A stretch of DNA of 64,000 bases from Lasiosphaeris hirsuta (lineage: Eukaryota; Ascomycota; Sordariomycetes; Sordariales; Lasiosphaeriaceae): positions 3,906,001 to 3,970,000 of the forward strand of contig JAUKUA010000003.1 in NCBI GenBank assembly GCA_030549175.1, given 5' to 3'. The translations under genes were made by a program, and so were the position numbers. Position 1 is the stretch's first letter. Every line of letters begins with the position of its first letter. The notes below the pieces were generated by a model, which saw only the letters and a list, made by a program, of their open reading frames with translations, was not told where the DNA came from and ran no database searches. Below, piece after piece: positions 22,954 to 34,329 of this stretch.

Positions 22954-24280
22954 GCTTGGGACACAACACACCCCTCACTCATCAACTTATAACAACATCC
23001 ATTTCTCAGATACACGATAAAAACCGGGCCACACGGAAGGTATTATTCAAGCGATTTACCAAAAGGGGAAAATACTGGTGTCAAATGGGGGCATGACTGG
23101 CGCGTCGGGCTTTCTAATCTTTCTTTTCCCAACTTATGGGACACGGGTCTAATGATTGAATGAATATATGCTGGACGGGATAGGGTGTTGGGGTGGGACC
23201 TTTTTCTTTTTTTCGCTTCTCACTCGAGCCATTTTTATAACCATTTTTTATTACTTATTGGTTTTATGTTTACTCTTCAGCACCCGTTCGCGGTGGCACG
23301 ATACCCTGTTTCACTTCCTATTTTTGTCTTTTCTTTTAGCTTCATATTCTGCAGTCACTCTTACTAGGGCCCATTCCCGCAAAGATGATTAAAAAAGGTT
23401 CCATTCGCAACCCCCCTGTGGCTCAAGTGTAGTGGCAAATATATGGCATGTTACGAACGAAACTGGTAATTTTTTGGGGGGGGGGGGGGGGGGGAGGGGT
23501 TAGGCCAGAGGTACATCGCATATAGCGAACATGTCGGATTTTGCTTTGAATCTCATCTATTCGCGCTCACTCATCTCGTCATTTCTCTCATTGATGGTTA
23601 CCAATACGATAAAGCCAGAAATCACGGGATGGGAGGAACGAAAAGGTTGCAGTGCGACGGATTGTATTACCAGTAGCGTGTATGTAGGTGGCAGCCAAAT
23701 GGTAATTTGTGTGTGTGTATCTTTGCTTTGACAAGAATTGACATGCTGCTCCGAATTGGAAATATCACTCTTGAAAGCGAACCGTGATTGACTAAAGTTC
23801 CGTAATATATATCTTTGCAGTAGTAATAAAGCAACCCGGCGGGAAGGATTCTAAACGGGACGAACCTCAGGTACCCCAATGATTGGCAGGAACCCACTCT
23901 CCGATTTGGCAGGTTTGTCGGCAACTCCAGACCTACTAGAATTTAGAGGCGGTCAGAATTGGCAGAAAGCCAAAAAAAAGTCCCTCTTAGGCCCCACCAA
24001 CGTGTTATTTACTGCTGGGTTGTCGCCTTCTGTTTCTTGAAAAAGAGCATGCAAGACTCTGAACTTCCCAGGCCACTCGGCCAGAAAGGTGTCGTGACAT
24101 GCAACTGACCTGAGGCAGGGGAAGCATATGTGACGCCAAGCCGTGGACTACACACATTGCCCTCATTCATATTTTGTTTAGCACGCGTGCACACGCCTTA
24201 CCTTGGTGGCTGCTTGTCTTGCTGGCCTGAAACATTATCTGACCAACTAATTCAGTGCCGAGGAAAGCAGAGCAGAAAGT
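22954..24280. other. Intergenic: regulator 3' UTR and methyltransferase upstream region
   Basis: T-rich and AT-richer than its surroundings, with G19 at 23476-23494. No gene is supported. Confidence 0.6.
23476..23494 (+). repeat. Homopolymer G tract (19 G)
   Basis: An uninterrupted run of 19 G, followed by AGGGG, about 520 bp after the regulator stop. Confidence 0.9.
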
Positions 24281-25282
24281 ATGGCTCTTACGGCCCGCCT
24301 CTCATTGATCGGGCCCATCGATGACGAGCCAGAGGACTACCTTGCATCCTCGCTCGGCATCATCTTCCCCGACGATGTAACCAACCAACACGGGGATGAA
24401 AACGGCCTGTTTTACAGCTCACCACATCTCCCCAAGCCGCTGCAGATCAGCCTTGCGGATCCCACAAAGGATGAGGACCGCCGCCTGTTCAGTCATTTCC
24501 TTTGGAATTCATCGTTGCAACTGGCCGAGTTGATCGAGGCTGGGACGCTCGGGTCGGTGGACGGCGAGTCGAATCGAGAAAATGGCGGCGCAAAGGTCGT
24601 GATACCACCCATCTCGCACTTCAACATCGCCGGGCTCTCCACCCTCGAGCTTGGCGCCGGAACCGCTCTACCGTCCCTCATGGGAGCCCTCCTGGGCGCC
24701 CGTCGCGTCCTCGTCACCGACTATCCCGCCGCGCCCGTCATGAAAACCCTGTGGCAAAACGTCATCTCCAACGTGCAGCCGTCCTTCTCTCCTTCGGGCC
24801 GCATCGTCGCCGGTGCCGTGACCACCTCGGAAGATGGCGCCGCTGCTGTCGATCCGGAAGATGGAGGGCCAAGCGGCATCCAAGTCCAGGGCCACGGCTG
24901 GGGCGAGCTCGGCACTCCGCTGGCTCGAGCCAACAAGCACGCCTTTGATCGCATCTTCGTCGCTGACTGTCTGTGGATGCCGTGGCAGCACGAGAACCTA
25001 CGGGCCTCGGTCGCGTGGTTCCTTGCCGAGGGCTCGGCTTCTCGCACCTGGGTCGTTGGTGGTTTTCACACGGGCCGGGAGAAGATGCGCGGCTTCTTCG
25101 ACGCCGATGCCCTCGCGGCGCACGGGCTGGAGGTTGAGTACATCTGGGAGAGGGACTGTGATGGTGTTGATCGGACGTGGGTGTTCGACCGGGGCGTGGA
25201 GGACCTGACAGTGAGGAAGCGGTGGTTGGCGGTTGCGGTGCTGAGACGGGTAAGGGAGGAGGGAGGAAAGGAAGGAATGTGA
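24281..25282 (+). CDS. Rossmann-fold SAM methyltransferase, EFM7/NNT1-like
   Basis: Single exon, 333 aa. The family (methyltransferase_16 / METTL21-like) includes yeast Efm7, which methylates elongation factor 1A, and proteins annotated as nicotinamide N-methyltransferase. Visible features: the pre-domain HFLWNSSLQLAELIEAG at about 71-87; SAM motif I LELGAGTALPSL at about 121-132; RRVLVTDYP just after it, with the acidic residue that binds ribose; and DRIFVADCLWMPWQHENL, the motif IV region. The C-terminus ends with a basic, Glu/Gly-rich tail. The N-terminal GPIDDEPEDYLASSLGIIF fits the EPEDY element of EFM7-type proteins. The substrate cannot be told from sequence. The start has an A at -3 in AAAGTATGG. 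Confidence 0.85.
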   Translation: MALTARLSLIGPIDDEPEDYLASSLGIIFPDDVTNQHGDENGLFYSSPHLPKPLQISLADPTKDEDRRLFSHFLWNSSLQLAELIEAGTLGSVDGESNRENGGAKVVIPPISHFNIAGLSTLELGAGTALPSLMGALLGARRVLVTDYPAAPVMKTLWQNVISNVQPSFSPSGRIVAGAVTTSEDGAAAVDPEDGGPSGIQVQGHGWGELGTPLARANKHAFDRIFVADCLWMPWQHENLRASVAWFLAEGSASRTWVVGGFHTGREKMRGFFDADALAAHGLEVEYIWERDCDGVDRTWVFDRGVEDLTVRKRWLAVAVLRRVREEGGKEGM

Positions 25283-26515
25283 GGGAGGAAAGAAGGAGGG
25301 TAAGGAGATATATCCCTGGGCAAGCTGGCTCAGCCGCAAAACGCCTCCGTCCCTGCACCTGGCTAGCCCTGCACTTTGTGTCTTTTGGATAGGAAGCCAG
25401 GATTTATGCTTGGGGGCGGAGCTGCCTTCTCGCCACACTTTCATGGCCAACGTGCCGTGCGACATTCAGCTGGTTGGACATGCTTGACTTGATTGGGTCA
25501 TGCTAGTTCGGCGGCGCTCTCGTCCATAAGGCCTCAGCTGTCGTCATTGACAGTCTCCGGGTGAATTCCACTCCGCCTGCTTATGAGCGAGCACAAGTCA
25601 ATGGCTGCATATGGTATGTATCATACAAAGTCTTAACTCGCTTGGATTGGGTGCTCAAGAGAGAGGAGTCTGTCGTGGTGTTGGCGACAACACGATGCGT
25701 ACTGCGTACTCGCAGTAGACAAGGGGGCTGTTCAGCTCGCCGACATCGCCATCAGCAATGTGCAAAACTCAAAATTCTCAGGAGGAAGTTGAACTTCTTG
25801 GTCGAGTGAGTAGTTTCGAAAGAGCCCATTGGCTATTCCATCCATTCCCGTTGGCTTACATCAATGCATTCCAGCTGATCTCGCTCGCGGTTGTGGCCGT
25901 TCGCTTTTATTGACACGCTAGCCTACTCCGTAACCATGCAAATGGGACCTACGCGCAACGGGGTGGGGGAAGCGGGCCTCGGTCAATAACGTGTTCCTGC
26001 CAGTCAATAGGTATGTGTTGGCTATCGGAGTTCCAATGTTCCCGAGGCGGCAGAGTCTTCAAGCTGAGGGCTTGTTTTGCGACGTTGTCATCATGACTTG
26101 GAACTGCTGAAAAAGTCCCTACCGCCCTCCCCTAAAAAAAAATCTAGGCGTGAAACATACTGAAAATCTAGGGTTTGCCATTCGGTCCGGATCTTGAATC
26201 AAGGAATAAACGGCCACTGCACCAAACTCCAATGACTGAAAGAGGAACTCAGCCAGTAGCCAAGCTGCACGGCCACACTGCCAAGGTCCCGGTGCGCGCA
26301 TTGATCACTAGATGGCTAGTGCGCTCTTTCTCTAACTGCATCACGTCACGTATTCCGATGCAGTTCCCATAACGTGGCATCAATTGGCGGCGTCATCTTT
26401 GTCGCCCCGGGGCCGTGATAAAGTAACCAGATACAGCACCGCCATGGCCACTTAACCCCTCCATCGACCTCATCACATCGTATTTCCATTAGACTGTCGT
26501 TTGCCCTCCAGACCG
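25283..26515. other. Intergenic region before HRD1
   Basis: No gene or RNA recognised. The last 150 bp are the likely HRD1 promoter and leader; no clear TATA box. Confidence 0.6.
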
Positions 26516-29322
26516 ATGAAGATGCGGTTCGCCTGGTATGCCGGGGTAAGCTGTCCCAGCTCCTTGCGTTTGTCTGCGAGCTAGCTCCGGGAAGCTCGAG
26601 CGCCTCGACTGAAGCTTCCAACAACGCCAAAAATGCTGACATCGCTCTCCTTGCAGGTCTCTGCGGCCCTCGCGGGCAGCGTGGTCGTGTCCGCCTTCCA
26701 CCAGCGCGCCAATTTCTACTCGGCCATGGTCCATCTGTCCCAGAGCAGCCTGTCGCTGATGGTGCGTGCCCCTCGCAAGCCCCCCCTCCCCCCATCCCTA
26801 CCCCAGCGCGCGCAACTCATGTGCACGGCAACCCAAGAACCCAGCAGCTCACGCACTCTCCTACAGGTCCTCGTCAACCTGGTGTTCGTCGTCTACGGTT
26901 CGCTCATCTACGGCCTCCAGCGACTATGCTTCGGCCCCCTTCGACCCGTCGAAATCGAGCAGTTGTACGAGAAGGCATGGTTCGCCGTCACTGAAACCTG
27001 CTTGGCCATGACCATCTTCCGCGAAGAGGTTGGCTCGTTCTTTCTAATTATGTTTACGGCTCTCGTCACGGGCAAGGTCTGGGGCTGGATTGGGGAGGGC
27101 CGTGTGGAGGTCCTCGAGCAGCAGCCGCCAGCGAATCCGCGTTTGTTCCACACCCGGTTGAGCATTTCACTGCTTCTGAGCGTCATCTACGATACATGGC
27201 TCCTGAGCTACGCCATCCACACAGTGATTCAACAGGCTCGCCCCACTATGATGGTCATGTTCCTGTTTGAGTTCGCCGTCCTGACCGTATGTTCGTTCCA
27301 GACGGGCTTTCGATACATCGTCTCTTTGGTGGAACAGCGTGTGGTCAAGGTCCAGACTCGTCAGCGGCTGGAGGAGCGTCGGCGCCAAGTCAGGGAGGAG
27401 AGAGCAGCTATCCTGAGGCGGAGGGAGACGGAGGGTGCTACTGATTACCACGAGGAGCTGCCCGATGAGAATGATGTGGACGAGATGGACATCGAGGTCC
27501 CAGGGTGGGAATCAAAGGGCCAGTGGGTTCTAACGCTGGATCTACTCGCAGGTAAGGCTCTATACCTCAACCCCTTGACTTGCCGGAGACTTACTGAGCG
27601 CGCCCCCCCCCCTCTTTAGACTTTGTTAAGCTCGGCATCTATACGGCTTTCTTCTGCGTTCTTTTTACCTTTTACGGATTACCCATCCATATCATTCGCG
27701 ACTGGTTCATGACTACTAGATCCTTCCTGAAGAGGCTCAGTGCTCTGATTCGGTATCGGCAGGCACTGAGGGACATGGATCAGTATCCCGACGCCACCAC
27801 CGAAGAATTGGATCGCGAGAATACTTGCATCATTTGCAGAGAGGAGATGCGCCCCTGGGATCCTGCAGATGTCAGTCAAGTAGAACGCATTCGCGCAAAG
27901 AAGCTTCCCTGTGGTCATATTCTTCATTTCGGATGTTTGAAGAGCTGGCTTGAGCGTCAGCAAGTATGTCCGACCTGTCGGAGACCGGTTGCGAGGGAGG
28001 GGAACCAGCCGGCCAGGAACGGCGAAGCAATGGTATTCAGACTGAACCTCGGCTTTCCGGGCGGCCAAAATCGGCAACCTCAGCCCCCTGCGAACGGCCA
28101 AGCCCCCGGTGGTCAAGGTGCCCCAGCTGCACCAAACAACCAAGAGAACAATCAGAACCCAGGGGTCAGAATGTTCAATCTAGGCCCCCTCCGACTAGGT
28201 ATTGCTCAGGGCGGAGTCAACGAGATTCAGGAAATGGCCCAGCGGCTCGGGATGGATGCCGGTAATGCGCCACCGGCACCACCCGCACTCCCCACACCAA
28301 CCCCAACACAAGGGAATACGAACCCCTCCCTGAGCCTCGAGCAAATTAGGGCCCAGATTTCAGACGTGGGACAGCGTGTTCACCAGGAAATGTTGGCTTT
28401 GCAGAATACGGCACAGGAGTTGCAGACGCTCAACTATGTAGTGAACGAGCTTGGCCGTCTACGCCAACTACAACAGCAGGGACAGCAGGGACAGCAGCCA
28501 ATGCACCAGGCAGCACCTACAACATACCCAGGCGTGCCCGTAGGACAGGTACCCTTACCTCTCCAAAATCCTATGCCGCAGTTCCCACTTACGCCAATGT
28601 TCCCTCCGCCAGCAGGTGCATTTCCCAATATGCCCCAACTACAACCCTTGAATCCATTTGCTCCTCGGCCAACACCTACCGTCACAAGACACGGCGGTGC
28701 TAGCTACGGCAATGCCATCCCCTCGGGCAGTCCCGAGTTGCCAGACGGCGTGGTCATACCCCCTGGGTGGTCCCTGCTCCCACTTCATAGACTAGATGGG
28801 GGAGCGCCTCCGGCGGATTCGATCAGTTCGCAAATACCCTCTCAACAAGATGCCGTCCCACAAGCCCGACTTTCGAGGAATAGCAGCTCAACACCAGGGC
28901 CTGTGGGGTCAGAGCCAACCAATAGGACAATCGGCAGCACGAGCGCAGCGAGTGTATCTCAAGAAGCAGGGGCTCCCAATGCCATGCATATAGGCTCATC
29001 AACAACGGTGGAGGTGGAGCAAACAGCAACACCTGCCGTGACAGCCCCGACCCCTGTTGCGCCAAATTGGGGCGGCTCGGCCCAGCTCTTCGGTGGGCAG
29101 GGTGCGCCAGGAATATTTGGATATCAGCGAGCAGCAACCCCAAACTCACAAGACGAGGCAGGGGGGAGCAGTGACCGGCCAGTGGCCTCGGAGGGTGTTG
29201 CTACGAGCAGTACCAGCACGACAGAAACAGCGGAGAGCGAGCAGAACGGCAGTACAAGTGATAAGGGAAAGGCTAAGGCTGCTACGGTGGAGGAAGCAGA
29301 CGACGATGAGGATACCGACTAG
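26516..29322 (+). CDS. HRD1: ERAD E3 ubiquitin ligase Hrd1 (synoviolin)
   Basis: Hrd1 is the multi-spanning ER ligase that ubiquitinates and helps retrotranslocate misfolded luminal and membrane proteins. Four exons, 26516-26545, 26657-26761, 26867-27551 and 27620-29322, give 840 aa. The first exon codes only [10 protein letters not shown]. Hydrophobic spans lie at about 5-25, 43-62, 95-115, 140-160, 170-195 and 273-298, matching the membrane domain of the family. The RING-H2 finger runs from C343 (CIIC) through [14 protein letters not shown] to CPTC at 390-393. The long tail is Pro/Gln/Asn-rich, then Ser/Thr-rich, ending in an acidic DDDEDTD. This is longer than yeast Hrd1 (551 aa) but typical of filamentous fungi. 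A HERP/Usa1-like gene, its expected partner, lies 23 kb downstream. Confidence 0.96.
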
Positions 29323-30324
29323 GTGTGGTTTTGAGGAAAATAAGGAATCGCTCAGCTGACAAGCCGAAGCGTTGTGTTTTGCATCTCGAGGGCGTTCAGG
29401 GATGGTGGCGGGCTGTATTTTCTACGTGTATTTGAAAAGAATCCCAAATTTCAAAGCAGTAGAACGCAGGGTGGAGATTTCAGCCACCCGCGGCAACACC
29501 AACTTCAATTGCGCCTTGGCTGACGTGTTATTGAATGTATTGGGGAGACGAGCACCGGTGTAGACAACTCAAACAGCATATGCCCTTTTTAGGTGTCTTG
29601 AGACTACCACCATTATGAATAAGAAAACTGTTCTCTATGCTGCACATATGACTCACAAGTCACCCAAAGTCCGCGGAAGTGCGCAAGGACAAAAAAGCAG
29701 ATCGGTTGTTGACAGTGTAAAGGGGCAAAAAGGGGCATACCAGGTAAATATCTTGGCAGCTGTTGCTTGTCGGCGGGTAGAATACTTATCATCGGTCCAG
29801 TGATAAAAAGATTTGGGAAGCTTTGTTGATCAGCTCTCACCAACCTTACTGCTATCATATGATGTTGTTTGTATGCCCCCTCTCGGTTTGTGGAACTCGA
29901 TGACGCAGCGTCGAGTTGTTTATTATATTGGTTACATATTTTTGCACCTTGAATCATCTCTTGCTTCCAGATTTCAAAGCCAACAACATGATCTGGTAGG
30001 AAGGTGCGAATGCCCTGCCCTCGATTTCGTCCGATGGGAAGTCGCGAACTACCGCCCGATCCGTATCCATGGCAGGTGGTCATTTTGGGAGCTGACAAAG
30101 GGTACTTCTCCAGGTCGCTGCATCTTGAAACATATTCAAGAATACGCCACACTCAACCAAACACTGTCACCAACCAGTTCAATGACAAGCAATCACAGTA
30201 GAAAGTCATCAGTATTGAATTCAACTGCAAAGTACCCAAGCCAGCCTTTCTTCTAGACTTATTGTGAACGTCAGGTCACTTAACATCACTCACCCTCCTC
30301 TTCAGTCACTGCACTTGCCATTCA
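29323..30324. other. Intergenic region after HRD1
   Basis: HRD1 3' UTR and AT-richer sequence; no gene supported. Confidence 0.6.
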
Positions 30325-30330
30325 TATATA
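30325..30330 (+). promoter_or_regulatory. Candidate TATA box of the orphan gene at 30355
   Basis: TATATA sits in TTCATATATAGCACC only 25 bp before the ATG, so either the leader is extremely short or a later ATG is used. Confidence 0.35.
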
Positions 30331-30354
30331 GCACCGTGGTTCATATCTACAAGC

Positions 30355-31578
30355 ATGACTGACCACGGCGGGATTCCTACCGCCATAAATAGTTATAACC
30401 TCAAAGGCACCTCCCAACCGACTATACTCGCATACCAGCCCAAGCAACGGCCCAATACCGAGACCACAACCAGCGACCAGGGCAGTGACGGCGCCCCCGC
30501 CTCGGCTCCCCACTCCGACCCAAATACTCTAACCTTAAGAACCAGCCCATCGCACAAGGAGCCCAGTCCTTCGGACTCAACCCCCGGCTCAGTTTCCCTC
30601 TGCAACTCCCTATGCCGCGGCAACAACCCCGCAGAACGCTCCGACCCAGCTAGCGGCCCTCTCAACCCCGCCCTCTCGCACCACGACCGGAACCAGTGGG
30701 CCAGGCAGGCCGCCATGATCATCCTTGCCGGGTGCGGCAAGCTCACGCTCTCAACCGCGGGCGACTTTGGCCTAGACAGCGACAGCGCACACAATAGCGC
30801 CAGCGGCGGAGCCAGCCCGCCGGCCATACCAGTCCCGGCGCCGCAAGGCTCGCGTCTGGGGATTAGAGGCGAGGAGGTTTGGTTGGAGGATCAGCCGGTG
30901 GGCGAGGAGGTGGGGAGGAAACCGCGGCTGGTGTGGTTGCTGGGGGTGGTGCGGAGGAGGGGGAAGGATATTAGGGGGAAATGCGAGAGGCGTCGGGGGG
31001 ACGCCAAGGGCATCATTGCCTTGGAGAGCATGGTGGCGGACGCGCCGTCCTGGTTCGCTGACGTTGACGGGACCGGGAATAGGGATAAGGGGAAGGGAGT
31101 CAGCCGGGCCCCGCGCTCGTCGCTCGCTAATTGCAAGACCTTGAGGGACTCCCAAGAAGGGAGGGACTCCCGAGAAGGGGGGAGCCAGCCTGGACCAGAA
31201 GGGAGTGCAACAGCAGCGTGGATGCTAGGCGTGAATGAGGAGGGATCCGAACCCGAGACCAACACGGTTCACTTGCCACTTTCCAGCACCGAGAACGGCC
31301 TGGGGTCAGAGGAGACTTCACAGGGGTCGTCTACTGGGAAAGGCAGAACTCGCCTTAGACTTCCGATTCTGCGCATCCGGAAGAGGACTGACGCATCCGA
31401 GGAGCCAACAAAGACAAGCCACCGCCAGCAGGACGTCAGAGCCATTACGAAAATCTTTGGTAGACTACGCAACTCTGCGAAGAAGAGGGCATCTGAGGAT
31501 GAGCATGGCAAGGCAAACCAGGGGAGCATGACGGTAAGGGCTGAGGATACCGACAGGAGCGTATTGGTCATCGCTTGA
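30355..31578 (+). CDS. Hypothetical protein, predicted largely disordered
   Basis: An intron-free ORF of 407 aa that I do not recognise. The first 120 residues are rich in Ser, Pro, Thr and Asn. A short ordered-looking segment follows (WARQAAMIILAGCGKLTLST, about 120-139), then a Gly/Asp/Ser region, a basic stretch (RRRGKDIRGKCERRRGD) and a Ser/Glu/Arg-rich C-terminus with RLPILRIRKRT. Support for a real gene is the length without stops and a modest start context; there is no domain. The alternative is a chance ORF in GC-rich DNA, since antisense frames of about 125-144 codons overlap it. Confidence 0.5.
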   Translation: MTDHGGIPTAINSYNLKGTSQPTILAYQPKQRPNTETTTSDQGSDGAPASAPHSDPNTLTLRTSPSHKEPSPSDSTPGSVSLCNSLCRGNNPAERSDPASGPLNPALSHHDRNQWARQAAMIILAGCGKLTLSTAGDFGLDSDSAHNSASGGASPPAIPVPAPQGSRLGIRGEEVWLEDQPVGEEVGRKPRLVWLLGVVRRRGKDIRGKCERRRGDAKGIIALESMVADAPSWFADVDGTGNRDKGKGVSRAPRSSLANCKTLRDSQEGRDSREGGSQPGPEGSATAAWMLGVNEEGSEPETNTVHLPLSSTENGLGSEETSQGSSTGKGRTRLRLPILRIRKRTDASEEPTKTSHRQQDVRAITKIFGRLRNSAKKRASEDEHGKANQGSMTVRAEDTDRSVLVIA

Positions 31579-34329
31579 TCCGTGTATCTAGGGCCATTCA
31601 AGCGCTTTCTTGGTGAGGCTGGGAAAATTAGGGAACGGTAATATCAATCGATAGATATAGAATCTGGGCACGGGCGCATATATCATGGGCTGGGGTTGAC
31701 GCCAGCGTAAATCACAGCGTAGCGCACCCCGGGCCGGGCGAGCAGGAAGAGGGAGGTCGTATTGGCGACGCAGAGCCGGGAGAGCAGTTGGTTTGGCCCC
31801 GCGGCCGTCAGTTGATGCTGTCGCCTACGATGATGCGGGACTGCGGCAGCAAGCTGTCTGCGGCCGAGAAAGTATCAGCGGTCAATCATTTAGGCTGAGG
31901 GAAACGTTGGAGATTTAGAACAGGTATTCGGCATGATAGGTCTATGCTTCATGCCTATGCTTTATCACTAGCTCGGAATAGGTTTCAGCATTTCCACCTG
32001 GCAGTGTGTGAGAATAAGCGTCGCACAAGGGCCGCCTCCAGCCTCGTCTCGCAAATCGAAGATAGTTAACCGATGACATGTTGCTGACCGACATTGGCAG
32101 GCAACCATCGCGGTTTGGTGCTGCCACATATTAAGAACAAAGCCGCCTTGCTCTCACCGCTCAGCTGCTCCAGCCCTGCCTGCCAACATAAAGGGGTAAA
32201 GCGTAAATGCCAGCTGCTTGTGTTCAGGTGTTACTCGTAGCCTCACTGACAGGGGCCGAAAATCCCCTCATGCAGGAAGGGTCCTGTCACCGAGGTGGAG
32301 AATCCCGGATGAATTTAGATGCAAGGGGGTGGGCTGCTTCCACAGAGCTGGGTCTGTCGTACCCGGGAACTCCGAGGAACAGGGGCAAAGAGGAAGGAAG
32401 GTAGTGAGCATTTATCACCGACAGCCTTACCTAAGGTGGCTAACTCGGGTAGTCTGGTGTATGTATGCACACCGATCGGCCTGCAGGAATGCCACAGGGA
32501 GTTACCAATCTGACACTGGGGAGGCCGCGGTAGCGAAGGCCGGCCAAGTCCCGACGCTGCTAAACTCTCTCGCGGCGCCCAAGGTGGTATGTCCCGCCCC
32601 TGACCAGTTGACTACCAAAAGGTTGCGGCTACCATAAGTTGGTAGGACACCTCCAATGTCTCGAGTCCAACATTCTGCAGCAACCGAGAGAGTTAGTTTA
32701 CCCGGGCCGAGGTGCTGTGTTGCCTGCACACCGAGCCCATGCACGGTGAGCTGGATAAGTAAGTAGTAGTAGCCTTTCGCGCTCCCCAACAGAAGTGACG
32801 AGCCGGGACGAGCCCGAGGAGTCAAGACTGGCGACTGAGGCATGAAGGACCCACCTGCCCAGCTCCCTCTGCCGTATTTTCTTAGTGTCTGGGAATCGAT
32901 AGTTCTGTCGGCGACCACACGCAAACCCCCCAACAGACAGACAGGTTTGGTCGCAAGGAGGCTTAAGAGAAATGGGACCCCATCGCCGCTGCCACTTGGT
33001 TCTATACATTAGGCCTGCCTGCATCGGGCCACGGCCACCCACCATGTAAGCGGTCGGCCTCCCGGGCGAGTGCTGGGGCAGCCTTGGTCTCGCCCAGCCA
33101 ACACGGGGGGTTTGCCTTCTTTTCCCGTCGACTTTTCTGAAGGTTTGCCGCACTCGAAGTTGCGGTGAGAGGCCATCGGACGTATCATGAACTGAGTGAC
33201 GGGAACTGATTCTCGTGGGCGTTATTTTTGCGTCTCCGCTTGTTTTTGGGCGGCGGACAGACAGCGGCACAAGAGAAGGAATATTGAGTCATCCCACAAG
33301 TCTGCAAGCGTCGCGAGGAGGCAGGGTGGGGGGCATGGATGGTGAGCTGATGCGGGGAGGGCGGTCCCAGGATGAATTTCCATTTGCCGTAAACGTGAAA
33401 TCGGCAGGCAGCTCATCATGTTGCAGCGGGCTGCGTCTTTTGATTTGCGAAAACGGCACGTAGGTTGCTTGCGAGTGTGGGATGGTGGTGGCGAATCGTT
33501 GCTTCACGTTGGGGTGACTGATCTAAACCCCAGTTGCTTGATTTGGGTTGCAGGAAGCGGGGGAGGACAGCACGCCCTGTCTCTTGGAAGTCACTAAACA
33601 CTAAGAACAACTTCGTGGGATCAGTTGCGAGAACCACTTATGTGGTCCACTTCCGAATTTTTTTTAAAAGAAATTTGGGCAAAAAGAGTTAATAAAACCT
33701 GCGGCAGCTATAGGCGCATAGGTCCACAGTAGGTTTGCGTGCAGCTCGAGAAACATAAGAGAAATGGAAGAACATCCCTTGTGCCCGGCAAGAGCACCCG
33801 AAAATAGTCTGAAGCAAAAGAGCTGAACGGGATTCACTGTGGAGCCCGTCTTCTTGACTTGCAGCTTGGACCATCTATGGCTCGGGCCGTCAGTGGGTCC
33901 CACTGCGGGGTAATACGTGAGCTTAACAAGTTACGACGGCATTATGACAAGTCAAGTCGGGGTGCAGGTAAAGTCGGGGTTTCGTGAGAGGAGCCAAAAG
34001 AAAATATGAACAAAAGACAACTAATTACAAAGTCATATCTGTCACCACACAACGCTCACCCTCCTTCCCTCTCCGTTTTCCTTGACACTGATGCTAGTGT
34101 AAGGTACATACAATACAGTGGGGTATAGCAAAAGCAATCAGAGGCCGTATCCATCATGAGGGTGGCGGCGCTGCCCTGCGTATCCGGGTCGACCCTCATT
34201 AGCAAATTCAGTAATCAGGCTTTTTTGGCTAAAAAAAAAAAATTCCCAGAACAGTCCTTTGGACAATACAGCTGAGACTGGGCCCCAAACAAGGGACTCT
34301 CGATAATAATGGACTCCGGGTATCTTTAG
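31579..34329. other. Intergenic region between two orphan genes
   Basis: 2.75 kb without a gene I can support. The right end is the 3' UTR of the minus-strand gene that follows. No repeats of note. Confidence 0.55.

Noticed and set aside
31240..31270. tRNA T-arm-like GGGTTCGGATCCC on the minus strand
   Set aside because: The stem does not pair correctly, and no cloverleaf can be drawn.
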